A stretch of 57,546 nucleotides of DNA from Phenylobacterium sp. (GCF_025934275.1 NZ_JAICYI010000015.1:1-57546); one strand, 5' to 3'; positions 26,036-36,175 are shown, counted from the first letter of the stretch. The notes: generated from the letters alone by a model not told the origin. Translations and numbers: made by a program.

Positions 26036-26494
26036 ATGGCCGGCAAGCTGATCGCCGAGAACCGCCGCGCGCGGTTCGATTACTTCCTGGAGGACACCTT
26101 CGAGGCGGGCCTGCAGCTCACCGGCTCCGAGGTGAAGTCCCTGCGCAACGGCCGGGCCAACATCGCCGAATCCTACGCTGCGGTGGAGGGCCACGAGATC
26201 GTCCTCATCAACGCCGACATCCCGCCCTACAAGCAGGCCGGCCCCTATTTCAATCACGAGCCGCGCCGCCACCGGAAGCTGCTGCTCAAGCGTCGCGAGA
26301 TCGACAGGCTGATCGGCGCCGTGCAGCGCGAGGGCCGCACCATCATCCCGACCCGCCTCTACTGGAACGACCGCGGCATCGCCAAGCTCGAAGTGGCGCT
26401 GGCCAAGGGCAAGAAGCTGCACGACAAGCGCGAGACGGCGGCCGAGCGCGACTGGCAGCGCGACAAGGCGAGGCTGATGCGGGAAAAGGGCTGA
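26036..26494 (+). CDS. smpB: SsrA-binding protein SmpB
   Basis: 152 residues. SmpB brings tmRNA to stalled ribosomes. It has the N-terminal [40 protein letters not shown], then [18 protein letters not shown], and the basic C-terminal tail [24 protein letters not shown], all standard for the family. The ATG begins one base after the dapA stop, so it is co-translated with it. No ssrA gene is visible in this window. Confidence 0.97.
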   Translation: MAGKLIAENRRARFDYFLEDTFEAGLQLTGSEVKSLRNGRANIAESYAAVEGHEIVLINADIPPYKQAGPYFNHEPRRHRKLLLKRREIDRLIGAVQREGRTIIPTRLYWNDRGIAKLEVALAKGKKLHDKRETAAERDWQRDKARLMREKG

Positions 26495-26514
26495 GCCTTC
26501 GGAGCGGGGCAGGG

Positions 26515-27279
26515 GTGAGGCTCAGCGACACGGACATCGAATCCCTCGAGCGCGCCATTGTGGCCTCGGTCGCGCCCGAGCGGGCGGTGGAAATTGCCGG
26601 CTGGCTGGTCCCGCTCGATCCGGGCGCCATCGGCCGCGCAAGGAGCGCCGTGCCCCTCGCGCACGATGCCGACCCAGGGGTCGTCGGCGACATCGAGCAG
26701 ATCTACCTCGCCGCCCGGCTGCCGCCCGCCTTCCGGATCGCCGAGACGGAGACGCTCGGGCCGGTTCGCGAGGCCCTCGCCGCCCGCGGCTATGCGCCCG
26801 CCACGCCCACCATCATGAAGCTCGGCGCGCCCGCGGGGTGCGTCGCCCTATCCGACGATCCCGCCGAGCTCCGCGAGACGCCCGGCGCGGCCTGGATCGC
26901 CTGCTTCGCGGGCGAGGGCTTCGATCCGCAGGAGGCCGAAAGCCGCATCCGCAACCTCATGCGCTCGCCTGGGGCCCTGTTCGCCGCGGTCCACGGGTGT
27001 GGGCGCACGCTGGCCGTGGGCGTCGTCTCCTTCGGCCGTGGCTGGGCGGGCGTGCACGGCATGCGCACCGCCCCCGATCAGCGCCGCAAGGGCCACGCGA
27101 GCCGCATCCTCGCCGCCATCGGCCGCGCCGCCGGCGAGCGCGGGATCGATCGCGCCTACCTGCAGGTTGTCGAGGACAACCCCGCGCGCAGCCTCTACAG
27201 GGCCGCCGGCTTCACGCCCGCTTGGCGGTATCACTACTGGCGCAAGGGCGAGGCTACTTCGCCAGCTCCTTCAGGATGA
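26515..27279 (+). CDS. GNAT-family N-acetyltransferase
   Basis: 254 residues starting at a GTG at 26515 preceded by GGAGCGGGGCAGG. The C-terminal half holds the GNAT acetyl-CoA fold: MRTAPDQRRKGHASRILAAIGRAAGERG (near 182-209, the Q/RxxGxG/A region in a variant QRRKGHA) and LQVVEDNPARSLYRAAGF (near 217-234). The N-terminal half is a degenerate GNAT-like or unrelated domain. The acceptor is unknown. Its end overlaps the convergent M20 peptidase gene by 26 bp. Confidence 0.85.
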   Translation: MRLSDTDIESLERAIVASVAPERAVEIAGWLVPLDPGAIGRARSAVPLAHDADPGVVGDIEQIYLAARLPPAFRIAETETLGPVREALAARGYAPATPTIMKLGAPAGCVALSDDPAELRETPGAAWIACFAGEGFDPQEAESRIRNLMRSPGALFAAVHGCGRTLAVGVVSFGRGWAGVHGMRTAPDQRRKGHASRILAAIGRAAGERGIDRAYLQVVEDNPARSLYRAAGFTPAWRYHYWRKGEATSPAPSG

Positions 27280-28645
27280 TCTCCCACTGCATCAGCGCCC
27301 CGTCGATCGAGGCGATGGGCGCGCGCTCATTGAGGCCGTGGGCGAAGTCGTCGGAGGGCTTCATGAACATGCCCGAGGCGCCATAGGCCGGCACGCCCTC
27401 GGCGCGGAAGAACATCGAATCGGTCGCGCCGGCCGACATCGAGGGCACGATCGGCAGACCGGGCGCGCGGGCGCGCACCGCCCGGGTCACCGCCGCCACC
27501 ACATCGGGCCGCAGCGGCGATCCCGGCGCGTCGATCGAGCCGTCGTCCTTGCGGGTCACCTTGGCGGCGGGATCGGCGATCACCTTCTCGATCACCCTGC
27601 GCACCTCTTCCGAGGGCGTGCCCGGGAAGATGCGACAGTTGACGTTGGCCTCGGCGCGCTGCGGCAGGGCGTTCGGCGCGTGGCCCGCGTTGAGCATGGT
27701 CGCCACGCAGGTGGTGCGAAGCTGGCCCACGTAGTCCGGATCGGCCGAGAGGATCGCGATCGCCTGCTGGTCCCGGGGGTTGGCGACATAGCGCCGGAGC
27801 GCCTGGCCTAGGGGGCCGGAGGTGATCGGGGCCGCCGCGCGCAGCGCCTGATCCGTGATCTCGCTGCGCATCACCGGAAACGGGTAGGCCGCCAGGCGTC
27901 CGAGGTCGGCGGCGAGCTGGTAGATGGCGTTGGTCTTACCGGGCCGGCTGGAGTGGCCGCCCGGGTTGGTCACGGTGACGGCGAAGTCGGCGTAGGTCTT
28001 CTCCGCCGCCTGCAGCCCGTAGAACAAGGGCTTGCCGTCCTGGGCGAGCACGCCGCCGCCGGCATCGCCATTCAGCACCAGCTCGGCATCCTTCAGCTCG
28101 GCGGCGTTGGCCCGGCCGGTCTGCATCTGGGTCTCTTCGTCTCCGGAGAGCGCCAGCACCACGTCGCGCCCCGGCTTCCAGCTTTCGCGCTTCAGCTTCC
28201 CGAGCACGGTGACGATGACGGAGACGTCGAACTTGTCGTCGTAGGCGCCGCGGCCGAAGACGTAGCCGTTCTCCACCACCGGCGTGAACGGATCGCGGGT
28301 CCAGTCGGCGGGCTTCGCCTCCACCACGTCCATGTGGTCGATGATCACGATCGGCTTCCTGGCGGGATCGGCGCCGCGGTAGCGAGCGACCAGCCGCGCC
28401 GTGCCGGCCATCGGCGTGACGGTGACGTCCTCGGGCGCGAAGCCCGACTGCACCAGGACGGACTTCAGGTAGGCGGCATAGGCCGGGACCTGGTCGCCCG
28501 GCAGCACCGTCCGGAACGCCACCCCGCGCTTGAGCGTCTCCAGCGCCTGCTCGTGGAGCGAGGGCGCGGGGGCGGGCGGCGCGGCAGTCAGGGCCGTGGA
28601 GAGGGGCAGGGCGAGGAGGGCGGCGAGGCCCGCCAGGACGTTCAT
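27254..28645 (-). CDS. Secreted M20/M25/M40-family metallopeptidase
   Basis: 463 residues from the ATG at 28645 (a GTG at 28654 would add three). A signal peptide (LAGLAALLALPLSTALTAAP) is followed by the M20 catalytic domain: IVIIDHMDVVEA with the first zinc ligand and its Asp, GRGAYDDKFDV with the bridging Asp, LSGDEETQMQTG with the general-base Glu and a metal-binding Glu, and the inserted dimerisation domain beginning at GGHSSRPGKTNAI. MSAGATDSMFFRA and a late GLNER close the metal site. It likely removes residues from peptides or acyl-amino acids in the periplasm. Confidence 0.92.
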   Translation of the reverse strand: MNVLAGLAALLALPLSTALTAAPPAPAPSLHEQALETLKRGVAFRTVLPGDQVPAYAAYLKSVLVQSGFAPEDVTVTPMAGTARLVARYRGADPARKPIVIIDHMDVVEAKPADWTRDPFTPVVENGYVFGRGAYDDKFDVSVIVTVLGKLKRESWKPGRDVVLALSGDEETQMQTGRANAAELKDAELVLNGDAGGGVLAQDGKPLFYGLQAAEKTYADFAVTVTNPGGHSSRPGKTNAIYQLAADLGRLAAYPFPVMRSEITDQALRAAAPITSGPLGQALRRYVANPRDQQAIAILSADPDYVGQLRTTCVATMLNAGHAPNALPQRAEANVNCRIFPGTPSEEVRRVIEKVIADPAAKVTRKDDGSIDAPGSPLRPDVVAAVTRAVRARAPGLPIVPSMSAGATDSMFFRAEGVPAYGASGMFMKPSDDFAHGLNERAPIASIDGALMQWEIILKELAK

Positions 28646-28720
28646 TTTCGGCACTTAGCGGCGTTCCGGTAGACGAGGACCTGGGCTGTGTAGCGGAGCC
28701 TCGGCCATCGCGCGAGCCGG

Positions 28721-29749
28721 TCAGGTCTCCACCGGATATCCCGCCTCACGCCAGGCCTTGACGCCGCCATCGAGCGCGGTCGCGCGCCCATAGCCCAGCT
28801 CGCGCAGGGTCGCGGCGGCCAGGGTGGAGATCTTGCCGAGCTCGCAGCAGGTCAGGATCCGGACCGTCGGATCCGGCAGCTCGCTGTTGACCCTGAGCTC
28901 AAGCTGTCCGCGCGGCAGATGCGTCGCGCCGGGCACATGGCCGGCCCGGAAAGCCTCGCTTTCGCGGAGATCCAGCACCACCAGGTCGCGGCTGTTGCCG
29001 CCGATCCGCTCGGCGAGCTCGGCCAGCGACATGAACGGCACCTTGGCCGCCGCCTCCGCCAGCAGCTGGTCCACCGTCTTGCCGCCGCTCATGTTGGTGC
29101 GCAGAGCCTCGGTGAGGTGCGTCGGCGCGGACAGGTCGAGGTGCTGCATCATCTCCACGAACGCCGCCCGTTCGGTCTTTTGCAGACGCGGATTGTCGGC
29201 CAGCTCCGCTCCGATCGTGGAGTGGGAGCGGCCCTTGTAGTCATGCGCCGGGTAGACCAGCGTTTCCGCCGGCAGCTTGAGGAGCTTGTCGAACAGGCTC
29301 TCGTAGAGCGCATGCGGATCCCCGGTCGGCAGGTCCGTGCGCCCGGTGCCGCCGATCAGCAGCGTGTCGCCGGTGAACACCCGGTCGTCCAGCAGCAGGC
29401 ACATGGAATCGCGCGTGTGGCCGGGCGTGTGCAGCGCCTTCACCTTCAGCGAGCCCGCGATCAGCATGTCGCCGTCGTCGAGCCGCAGGTCGGCGTAGGG
29501 GGCGGGGCTCAGCCGATGCATCACCACCGGCGCGCCGAGCGCCTTGCCGAGCTCGCGGCTGCCGGAGAAGTGGTCGGCGTGAGTGTGGGTGTCGATCACG
29601 TAGCGCACGTTGAGGCCGTGCTGGCCGGCGAGGCCGCGATACTCGGCGATCCGCGACTGCTCGGGGTCGATCAGCACCGCCGCCCGCGTCGCCGCACAAC
29701 CCACGAGATACGACTGGCAGCCGCCGGTCGCGATCTGCTCGAACAGCAT
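28721..29749 (-). CDS. ETHE1-like MBL hydrolase fused to rhodanese domain
   Basis: 342 residues. Residues 1-230 are an ETHE1/persulfide-dioxygenase-like metallo-beta-lactamase fold with DTHTHADHFSG (H55, H57, D59, H60), HTPGHTRDSMC and TGDTLLIGGTGRTDLPTGD, then VYPAHDYKG. Residues about 245-342 are a rhodanese domain with LDLRESEAFRAGHVPGATHLPRG and active-site loop LTCCELGKIST. Such fusions oxidise glutathione persulfide and transfer sulfane sulfur in sulfide detoxification. No thiol:quinone reductase is next to it. Confidence 0.92.
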   Translation of the reverse strand: MLFEQIATGGCQSYLVGCAATRAAVLIDPEQSRIAEYRGLAGQHGLNVRYVIDTHTHADHFSGSRELGKALGAPVVMHRLSPAPYADLRLDDGDMLIAGSLKVKALHTPGHTRDSMCLLLDDRVFTGDTLLIGGTGRTDLPTGDPHALYESLFDKLLKLPAETLVYPAHDYKGRSHSTIGAELADNPRLQKTERAAFVEMMQHLDLSAPTHLTEALRTNMSGGKTVDQLLAEAAAKVPFMSLAELAERIGGNSRDLVVLDLRESEAFRAGHVPGATHLPRGQLELRVNSELPDPTVRILTCCELGKISTLAAATLRELGYGRATALDGGVKAWREAGYPVET

Positions 29750-29812
29750 GGCCGCACCCTCCGAACCCCACCCGGCGAAGGTTCGCGCCGCCGGCTCCGG
29801 CTGGCAAGCCGC

Positions 29813-30475
29813 TCAGGCGGCGAGAAGCGCCCGGGCCCGTTCGAACACCGCCTCGAACATCGGCGCGGTCAGCCGGCCGGTGTTCGTGTTGAGCCGCGAG
29901 CAGTGATAGCTGTTGATCACCCAGTAGCGCCCGGCCTGGAACTCCGAGCCATGGCCCGCCGCGCCGTCGCTCGCCTTGCCGCCCAGCGCGCGCAGCACAT
30001 TGCGCCTGGAGACGTCGCCCAGGGTCACGATGACCTTCAGGCGGGGCAGGGCCGCGATCCGCGCCGCGAGATAGGGCCGGCAGTTCGCCTCCTCGGCCGT
30101 CTCCGGCTTGTTGCCGGGCGGGGCGCAGCGCACCGCGTTCGTGATCATGCAGTCCACGAGCCTCAAGCCGTCGTCGGGCCTGGCCTCGTACCGCCCTTCG
30201 GCGAAGCCGAGCTTGAGAAGCGTCTCGTAGAGCAGCAGGCCCGCATAGTCGCCGGTGAACGGCCGCCCGGTGCGGTTCGCCCCCGTCCGCCCTGGGGCCA
30301 GGCCGACGATCAGCAGCCGAGCATCCGGATCGCCGAACGAGGGCGCCGCCCCGTTGAACCAGTCGGGATGGGCCGCGCGGTTGGCGGCGCGACAGGCGAC
30401 CAGCCGCGGGCAGATCGGGCAGTCGGGCGGCGCTTCCGGCGGACAGGCCGCACGGGCCGGCTCAGGCCTCGGCAT
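29813..30475 (-). CDS. Uracil-DNA glycosylase, family 5 (UdgB)
   Basis: 220 residues. CPICPRLVAC near the start gives three cysteines of the iron-sulfur cluster; a fourth lies in NAVRCAPPGNKP or NCRPYLAARI. Motif 1 is LIVGLAPGRTGANRTGRPFTGDYAG, in which family 5 enzymes lack the Asp/Asn of UNG. Motif 3 is SYHCSRLNTNTGRLT, close to family 5 UDGb. It removes uracil and possibly hypoxanthine from DNA. The ATG at 30475 overlaps the NYN gene by 14 bp; a GTG at 30484 is an alternative. Confidence 0.92.
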   Translation of the reverse strand: MPRPEPARAACPPEAPPDCPICPRLVACRAANRAAHPDWFNGAAPSFGDPDARLLIVGLAPGRTGANRTGRPFTGDYAGLLLYETLLKLGFAEGRYEARPDDGLRLVDCMITNAVRCAPPGNKPETAEEANCRPYLAARIAALPRLKVIVTLGDVSRRNVLRALGGKASDGAAGHGSEFQAGRYWVINSYHCSRLNTNTGRLTAPMFEAVFERARALLAA

Positions 30476-31052
30476 CGGCCTCACGCTCGTGGGCGCGGGC
30501 CTCCTGGATGAAGCGCGGCAGGCGCGAGGGCCGGCCGATGATCTCGGCCAGGTCGGCCAGGTCCACGAAGTTGTCGGCCTGGCGTCGCAGGTCGTCGGAG
30601 GCCATGGGCGGCTGCGACTTGACGGTCGAGACGACGGTCACCCGCGCGCCCTTGCGCTGGACCGCCTCCACCAGACAGCGGAAGTCGCCGTCGCCGGAGA
30701 ACAGCACGAGGTGGTCGGCCGGACCGGCCATCTCCATCATGTCGACCGCGATCTCGACGTCCATATCGCCGCGCCAGCGCTTGCGGCCCTGGCTGTCGAC
30801 GTACTCCCGGGCCGCCTTGGTCACCAGCCGGTAGCCGTTGTAGTCGAGCCAGTCGACCAGCGGCCGGATCGGCGAATACTCCTGATCCTCGACCAGCGCC
30901 GTGTAGTAGTAGGCCCGCACCAGCACCCCGCGCTTGCGGAACTCCTCCAGCAGCTTGCGGTAGTCGATGTCGAAGCCGAGACCCTTGGCCGCCGAATAGA
31001 GGTTGGCCCCGTCGATGAAGAGAGCGAGCCTGTCAGTGGGGTAAAAGGTCAT
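30462..31052 (-). CDS. NYN-domain (LabA-like) protein, putative ribonuclease
   Basis: 196 residues, one NYN/PIN-like domain. Acidic catalytic candidates are in LALFIDGANLYSAAKGLG (near 9-26), WRGDMDVEIAVDMMEMA (near 93-109) and LVLFSGDGDFRCLVEAVQ (near 115-132). The family is predicted to be an RNase that may work in RNA turnover. AGGAATTTC precedes the ATG. The frame continues upstream across folK antisense, but the homology begins at MTFYPTDR. It is divergent from folK by 42 bp and operonic with the uracil-DNA glycosylase gene. Confidence 0.92.
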   Translation of the reverse strand: MTFYPTDRLALFIDGANLYSAAKGLGFDIDYRKLLEEFRKRGVLVRAYYYTALVEDQEYSPIRPLVDWLDYNGYRLVTKAAREYVDSQGRKRWRGDMDVEIAVDMMEMAGPADHLVLFSGDGDFRCLVEAVQRKGARVTVVSTVKSQPPMASDDLRRQADNFVDLADLAEIIGRPSRLPRFIQEARAHEREADAEA

Positions 31053-31094
31053 AAATTGAAATTCCTGAAGGCAGGGCTTGAGGCGCTGGATGAG

Positions 31095-31631
31095 GTGACG
31101 ATCATCGCCTTGGGCTCCAATATGGCCGGCGATTTCCCGTCGTCCGAGGCGCTGCTTGAGGCGGCTTTGGCGCGGTTCCCTGGGGCCCAATTGCCCGTTC
31201 TCGCCCGGTCGGGCTGGTGGCGCTCGGCCGCCTGGCCCGATCCCGGCGAACCTGAGTATCGCAACGGCGTCGCGCTTGTCGAGAAGACCATGCGGCCAAA
31301 GGCCGTTCTGGAGGCGCTTTTTTCCATCGAGCGGAGCTTTGGCAGAACGCGCGTGGCGCCGAACGCGCCGCGCACGCTCGATCTCGACCTCATCGCCTGC
31401 GGCCGCGCAGTGATCGATGCCCCCGGACTCATCGTGCCGCACCCCCGCGCCCACGAGCGCCTGTTCGTCATGGGCCCCTTGGCCGAGATCGCTCCCGGCT
31501 GGGTGCACCCCACCCTAGGCCGGAGCGCCGCCGACCTCGCCCGCGCCGCCACCGTCGGCCGCGACGCGGCGCCTCTCGTTGGAGCCACGACGAAATCACG
31601 AAAGCGAAGGAACCCCGGAAGACACGGATGA
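31095..31631 (+). CDS. folK: 6-hydroxymethyl-7,8-dihydropterin pyrophosphokinase
   Basis: 178 residues. FolK transfers pyrophosphate from ATP to the pterin in folate synthesis. The start VTIIALGSNM is the normal N-terminus, so I use the GTG at 31095; a TTG at 31056 is in frame too. ERSFGRTRVAPNAPRTLDLDLIACG (near 77-101) contains the paired Asp residues that bind magnesium, and PHPRAHERLFVMGPLAEIAPGW is the conserved C-terminal signature. The last 15 residues (ATTKSRKRRNPGRHG) are basic and coded by a repeat-like sequence, unlike the rest of the protein. Confidence 0.95.
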   Translation: MTIIALGSNMAGDFPSSEALLEAALARFPGAQLPVLARSGWWRSAAWPDPGEPEYRNGVALVEKTMRPKAVLEALFSIERSFGRTRVAPNAPRTLDLDLIACGRAVIDAPGLIVPHPRAHERLFVMGPLAEIAPGWVHPTLGRSAADLARAATVGRDAAPLVGATTKSRKRRNPGRHG

Positions 31632-31635
31632 CACG
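31586..31635. repeat. TTCGTG-type intergenic repeat, left arm
   Basis: CACGA/CACGAA/CACGG units close together, with GAAGGAACCCC in the middle. It is in inverted orientation to the right arm at 31711-31780, and the two share GGTTCCTTC when one is reversed. It covers the folK 3' end and stop. Confidence 0.5.
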
Positions 31636-31710
31636 TAAGACGGCGGGGGCGACCGCGAGCGAGCGCGCCCCCGGCACCCGTGCCGGCCGGACCTCTGCCG
31701 ATGGGCTCCT

Positions 31711-31780
31711 CTCCGTGCTTTCCGTGGTCTGGCGCGAAGCGTCTTTCGCGTTTTTCCTGCCTTTCGTGGTTCCTTCTCTT
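31711..31780. repeat. TTCGTG-type intergenic repeat, right arm
   Basis: A run of CCGTG/TTCCGTGG/TTTCGCG/TTTCGTGG units ending in CGTGGTTCCT (31765-31774). The same ten bases occur at 36833-36842 downstream of pyrE. It sits in the 234-base gap between folK and rpoZ, which otherwise holds only the rpoZ promoter region. Confidence 0.5.
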
Positions 31781-31865
31781 CGCCCCCTGCGACCGTTCCC
31801 GCATTGCACAAAAACCCCCCGCCCTCTATCTTCCAGGGTCCTCCCCCTGCGCCCCTGAGGTCTCC

Positions 31866-32225
31866 ATGGCTCGCGTCACCGTCGAAGACTGCATCGATAA
31901 GGTCCCCAACCGGTTCGGCCTGGTTCTGCTTTCGGCGCACCGCGCGCGGGGCATCTCCGCCGGATCGCAGATCCTGGTCGATCGCGACAACGACAAGAAC
32001 CCGGTGGTGGCGCTGCGCGAGATCGCCGATGATGTGGTCGATCCCGAGGAACTGCGCGAAGGCCTGATCGGCACGCTGCAGCGCGTCGACGAGCGTTCCG
32101 AGGCGGAGGAAGAGGCCGAAACCCTCGCGCTGCTGGCCGACCCCACTCACACGCAGATGAGCGAGATGGAGCTGGTGCGCGCGCTGCAGAGCGACCGCGA
32201 TGGCGGTCAGGAGGAGCGGTACTGA
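31866..32225 (+). CDS. rpoZ: RNA polymerase omega subunit
   Basis: 119 residues. Omega helps assemble RNA polymerase around the beta' subunit. [30 protein letters not shown] is the conserved N-terminus, with [11 protein letters not shown] (near 46-56) after it. The C-terminal 45 residues are an acidic tail, common in Alphaproteobacteria. It ends in a CTGA overlap with the apparent start of rsh, so the two genes are coupled, as in many proteobacteria. Confidence 0.96.
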   Translation: MARVTVEDCIDKVPNRFGLVLLSAHRARGISAGSQILVDRDNDKNPVVALREIADDVVDPEELREGLIGTLQRVDERSEAEEEAETLALLADPTHTQMSEMELVRALQSDRDGGQEERY

Positions 32226-34507
32226 ACGCCGAAGGCGCAGAACCGCTAGCCCAGACGACGGCGAACCCGCCCGCCGCCACGCCCCCGGACGGCCCCAAGA
32301 CAGACACCCCGCGCGCGGTCGGCCGTCCGAAGCTGCTTCGCCAGTTCGAGCTGATCGAGAAGGTCCGCTCCTACGATCCCACCGCCGACGAGGCGTTGCT
32401 CAATCGCGCCTACGTCTACGCCATGCGCATGCACGGGGCGCAGAAGCGGGCCTCGGGCGATCCCTATTTCGCCCATCCCATCGAGGTGGCGGGCATCCTC
32501 ACCGACTACCGGCTCGACACCGCGACGATCGTCACCGCGCTGTTGCACGACGTGATCGAGGACACCCCGGTCACCCGCGCCGAGATTGACGAGCTGTTCG
32601 GCCCGGAGATCGGCGAGCTGGTCGAGGGTGTCACCAAGCTTTCCAAGCTTGAGCTCTCCTCGGAGCGGCTGCGGCAGGCGGAGAGCCTGCGGAAATTCAT
32701 CCTGGCGATCTCTCGCGACGTGCGCGTGTTGATGGTCAAGCTTGCCGACCGGCTGCACAACATGCGCACGCTGCAGCACATCAAGCAGCCCGCCAAGCGC
32801 GAGCGCATCGCCCGCGAGACGCTCGACATCTACGCCCCGCTCGCCCGCTCAATCGGCATGCACCGGATGACCACCGAGCTGGAGGAGCTGGCCTTCGAGC
32901 ACCTGAACCCGGTGGCCCATTCGGCGATCTGCCGCCGCCTCGAGACCTTGCGGCACGACCAGGGCGGGGCCGTGGCCATGGCGTCGGGCGAGATCGCCAG
33001 CCGGTTGGACGCCGCGGGAATCCCGGCGCGCGTCTTCGGCCGCGAGAAGCACCCCTATTCGATCTGGCGCAAGCTGCAGCGCAAATCGATCGGCTTCTCC
33101 CAGCTCTCCGACATCTACGCCTTCCGGGTGATCGTCGATTCCGAGGAGGACTGCTACCGCGCGTTGGGCGTCATCCACCGCGCCTGGCCCTCGGTGCCGG
33201 AGCGGTTCAAGGACTTCATCTCCACGCCGAAGCGCAACAACTACCGCTCGCTGCACACCACCGTCGTGGGGCCCAAGGGCATGCGCATCGAGATGCAGAT
33301 TCGGACCGAGGCCATGGACCGGGTCGCCGAGGAGGGGGTCGCCGCGCACTGGCGCTACAAGAACCATGAGGAGCAGTACGGCTTCGACGTCGAGCACCAG
33401 AAGGAGGCCGGCGGCCGCGATCCGCTGGTCAACCTGCGCCACCTCGTCCAGGTGCTGGAGCACGGCGGCGACGCCGAGGAGCTGGTCGAGCACGCCAAGC
33501 TCGAGATGTACCTCGACCAGGTGTTCGTGTTCACGCCCAAGGGCCAGCTGGTCAGCCTGCCCCGGGGCGCCATGCCGCTCGACTTCGCCTACGCCGTCCA
33601 CACCGACATCGGCGATTCCACGGTCGGGGTGAAGATCAACGGCGAGCTCAAGCCGCTGCGCACCGTGCTGCAGAACGGCGACGTGGTGGAGGTGATCCGC
33701 GGCGGCCGCCCGGCCGTCCCGCCGGACTGGCGCTCGCTCACCGTCACCGGCCGCGCCCGCTCGGCGATCCGCCGGCACATCCGGCTCACCGAGCGCGAGG
33801 AGTTCACCAAGCTCGGCCGCGCGACCGTCCAGCAGACCTTCGAGAGCGTCGGCAAGACGCTGAAGGACGTCTCGCTGCGCCCGGCGCTCGACCGCTTCGC
33901 GGCCGGCAGCGAGGACGACCTGTTCGAGGCCGTCGGCCGCGGCCGCACCTCGCCGCCGCAGGTGCTCGAGGCCATCTTCCCGGGGCTCAAGGTCTCCGAG
34001 CGCGAGGTGGCGGCCGCCCGCCGGCGCATCGAGGGCGGCAAGCAGGCCAGGCTCTACGTCCGCGGCGGCGGGCTCACGCCGGGCGTCTCGATCCACTTCG
34101 GCGAGTGCTGCTCGCCGGTGCCGGGCGACCGCATCGTGGGCATCCTGGAGAGCGACGGGCGAGGACTCGCAGTCCACACCATCGACTGCGAGCGGCTGGC
34201 CGAGTTCGAGGATCGCGAGGAGCTCTGGCGCGACCTGCAGTGGACGCCGGAAGCCGAGCGCAACGCCATCGCCCGGGCGCGGCTCACCGCCACCATCCGC
34301 AACGCGCCGGGCGTGCTCGGCCAAGTCTGCACGATCATCGGCCAGGCTGGCGGCAACATCATGAATCTCAGGATGCGCCACCGGCAGTCGGATTTCTTCG
34401 ACGTGGACATCGACGTCGACGTCAACGACGCCCGTCACCTGACCCACATCGCCGCGGCCCTGCGCGCCAACCCGAGCGTCGAAACCGTGGACCGGACGAA
34501 GGCCTAG
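32222..34507 (+). CDS. Bifunctional (p)ppGpp synthetase/hydrolase, Rsh (RelA/SpoT)
   Basis: About 761 residues if started at the CTG at 32222. Order: HD hydrolase domain ([39 protein letters not shown]), synthetase domain ([47 protein letters not shown]), TGS domain ([32 protein letters not shown]) and C-terminal ACT domain. It makes and degrades the starvation alarmone. The first TTG, at 32396, would cut off the conserved [25 protein letters not shown] 32222 has AGGAGG seven bases upstream and overlaps the rpoZ stop, and no ATG, GTG or TTG lies between. The start codon is an inference. Confidence 0.93.
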   Translation: MNAEGAEPLAQTTANPPAATPPDGPKTDTPRAVGRPKLLRQFELIEKVRSYDPTADEALLNRAYVYAMRMHGAQKRASGDPYFAHPIEVAGILTDYRLDTATIVTALLHDVIEDTPVTRAEIDELFGPEIGELVEGVTKLSKLELSSERLRQAESLRKFILAISRDVRVLMVKLADRLHNMRTLQHIKQPAKRERIARETLDIYAPLARSIGMHRMTTELEELAFEHLNPVAHSAICRRLETLRHDQGGAVAMASGEIASRLDAAGIPARVFGREKHPYSIWRKLQRKSIGFSQLSDIYAFRVIVDSEEDCYRALGVIHRAWPSVPERFKDFISTPKRNNYRSLHTTVVGPKGMRIEMQIRTEAMDRVAEEGVAAHWRYKNHEEQYGFDVEHQKEAGGRDPLVNLRHLVQVLEHGGDAEELVEHAKLEMYLDQVFVFTPKGQLVSLPRGAMPLDFAYAVHTDIGDSTVGVKINGELKPLRTVLQNGDVVEVIRGGRPAVPPDWRSLTVTGRARSAIRRHIRLTEREEFTKLGRATVQQTFESVGKTLKDVSLRPALDRFAAGSEDDLFEAVGRGRTSPPQVLEAIFPGLKVSEREVAAARRRIEGGKQARLYVRGGGLTPGVSIHFGECCSPVPGDRIVGILESDGRGLAVHTIDCERLAEFEDREELWRDLQWTPEAERNAIARARLTATIRNAPGVLGQVCTIIGQAGGNIMNLRMRHRQSDFFDVDIDVDVNDARHLTHIAAALRANPSVETVDRTKA

Positions 34508-34591
34508 TTCTTCTCTCCGGCCGTCGCCGGTTAACCCAATCTCATCCACTCCGCCGCTAGCTGAGCGGCAGGGTCGTGGGGCGGTGGCATT

Positions 34592-36175
34592 TTGCGGGTC
34601 TGGCGTCTCATCCTCGGGCTGCAGCTGGCCGCCCTCGTGGGCGGCCTCGCCGTCCTGGCCTGGACCCTGGTCGCACCGGCCGCCGCCATCCGTCCCCCGC
34701 CGGCGCGCTATCTCGTGCTCTTCCAGACCGAGCCGGCCGGCCCCGGCACGCGGTTCTACGGCCTGCTGACCGCCAACCTGCTCGGCCGCTTCGGTCGCGC
34801 CGAACTGCAGGACCTGGCCGGCTACCGCCCCGGCGAGAGCGCGCGCTACGCCGCGACGTTCGTCCTGCCGGCCTATGGCGGCGCGCCCGCGCCGCCGGCA
34901 CTGCTGGCCGACGTCCGCCGCGCGCGGCGCCCGGTGGTCTGGGTGCAGCATGGCGCCGCCCAGCTGTTCGCCGACCCCGACTACGCCCGCGTCGTCGGCT
35001 GGCGGGTCTCGCCGCCGCGGCCGGCCGACTACCTCTCGGTCGTCTACAAGGGCCAGGCCTTCACCCGCGACCGCCGCGCCGCCGCCCAGGTCGCCGAAGC
35101 CGAGGTGCTAGATCCCACCCGCGTCCAGCCGCTCGCCTGGGCGGTCGCGCCGGACGGCCGACGCACGCCCTGGGCGCTCCGGGCCGGCGCCTTGACCTAT
35201 GTGCTCGAAGCGCCGTTCGCCTATGCGACCGAGGACGACCGCTACGTCGCCTTCGCGGGCCTCTTGTTCGACATCCTCGCCCCCGATGCGCCGGAGCGGC
35301 ATCGCGCGATGGTCCGGATCGAGGACGTCGGTCCCGAGGCCGACCCGCAGCGCATCCGCGCGCTGGCGGACCTCCTGGCGGGAGAGGGCGTGCCGTTCTC
35401 GCTGGCCGTCTACGACGGCTACCGCGATCCGCTCGGCCACTTCACCCACGGCCGTCCGCTCGCCTTCGAGCTGCACGACCGCCCCGCGCTGGTGAGCGCC
35501 CTGCGCTACGCGGTCTGGCGCGGCGGCGTGCTGGTGGCCCACGGCCACACCCATCAGTTCGGCCGCACGCCCAACCCCTACGCGGCGGTGAGCGGCGGCG
35601 ACTACGAGTTCATCGCCGCCCGCCTGCAGCCCGGCGGCGGATTTGGGGTCGCCGGTCTCCTGCCGGGGGACAGCGTTCCCATGTGGCGCGACCGGCTCGC
35701 GGCGGCCGAGCGCGGCTGGCGCGCCGCCGGCCTTGAGCCGCCCGATATCTTCACGACCCCGCATTATGCCGCCTCGCCCAGCGCCTATCAGGCCTTCAAG
35801 GCGCGCTTTGCAGCCCGCTACGAGCGGGTCACTTACTTTCCCAAGGCCGCGATCTTCGGCCCGTATGATCAGTTCTTCCCCTTCGAGACCGTCGACCAGC
35901 GCGGTGACGTCATCCTGCCAGAGGACCTGGGCTATCTCGCCCGGGGGCAGCGCGGCCCGGGCTTCGGCCGCTCCAGCCAGGCGCTGATCGCCACCGCCCG
36001 GCGCGACCTCGTGGTGCGCGACGGGTTCGCGAGCTTCTTCTTCCACTGGTACGAGGATCCGCGGGAGCTGATGGCGACGGTGCGCGGCCTGCGCGCGCTG
36101 GGCTACCGGTTCGTCTCGCCGCGAGCGGTGCTGCGCGACACCGAGCTTGCGCCATTCGCGCCCCAGCCGCGGTAG
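34592..36175 (+). CDS. Membrane-anchored DUF2334 polysaccharide-deacetylase-like protein
   Basis: 527 residues starting at a TTG at 34592. An N-terminal membrane helix ([24 protein letters not shown]) anchors it, with the rest outside. Around residue 244 [18 protein letters not shown] and at about 319 HGHTHQFG match the DUF2334 metal-site pattern, a branch of the NodB-like deacetylases. The final third has [25 protein letters not shown]. It may act on an extracellular polysaccharide. It separates rsh from pyrE in what is often a tight block of housekeeping genes. Confidence 0.85.
   Translation: MRVWRLILGLQLAALVGGLAVLAWTLVAPAAAIRPPPARYLVLFQTEPAGPGTRFYGLLTANLLGRFGRAELQDLAGYRPGESARYAATFVLPAYGGAPAPPALLADVRRARRPVVWVQHGAAQLFADPDYARVVGWRVSPPRPADYLSVVYKGQAFTRDRRAAAQVAEAEVLDPTRVQPLAWAVAPDGRRTPWALRAGALTYVLEAPFAYATEDDRYVAFAGLLFDILAPDAPERHRAMVRIEDVGPEADPQRIRALADLLAGEGVPFSLAVYDGYRDPLGHFTHGRPLAFELHDRPALVSALRYAVWRGGVLVAHGHTHQFGRTPNPYAAVSGGDYEFIAARLQPGGGFGVAGLLPGDSVPMWRDRLAAAERGWRAAGLEPPDIFTTPHYAASPSAYQAFKARFAARYERVTYFPKAAIFGPYDQFFPFETVDQRGDVILPEDLGYLARGQRGPGFGRSSQALIATARRDLVVRDGFASFFFHWYEDPRELMATVRGLRALGYRFVSPRAVLRDTELAPFAPQPR

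Noticed and set aside
32849..34951. 700-codon minus-strand open frame
   Set aside because: It is antisense to rsh, whose four domains are unmistakable on the plus strand.
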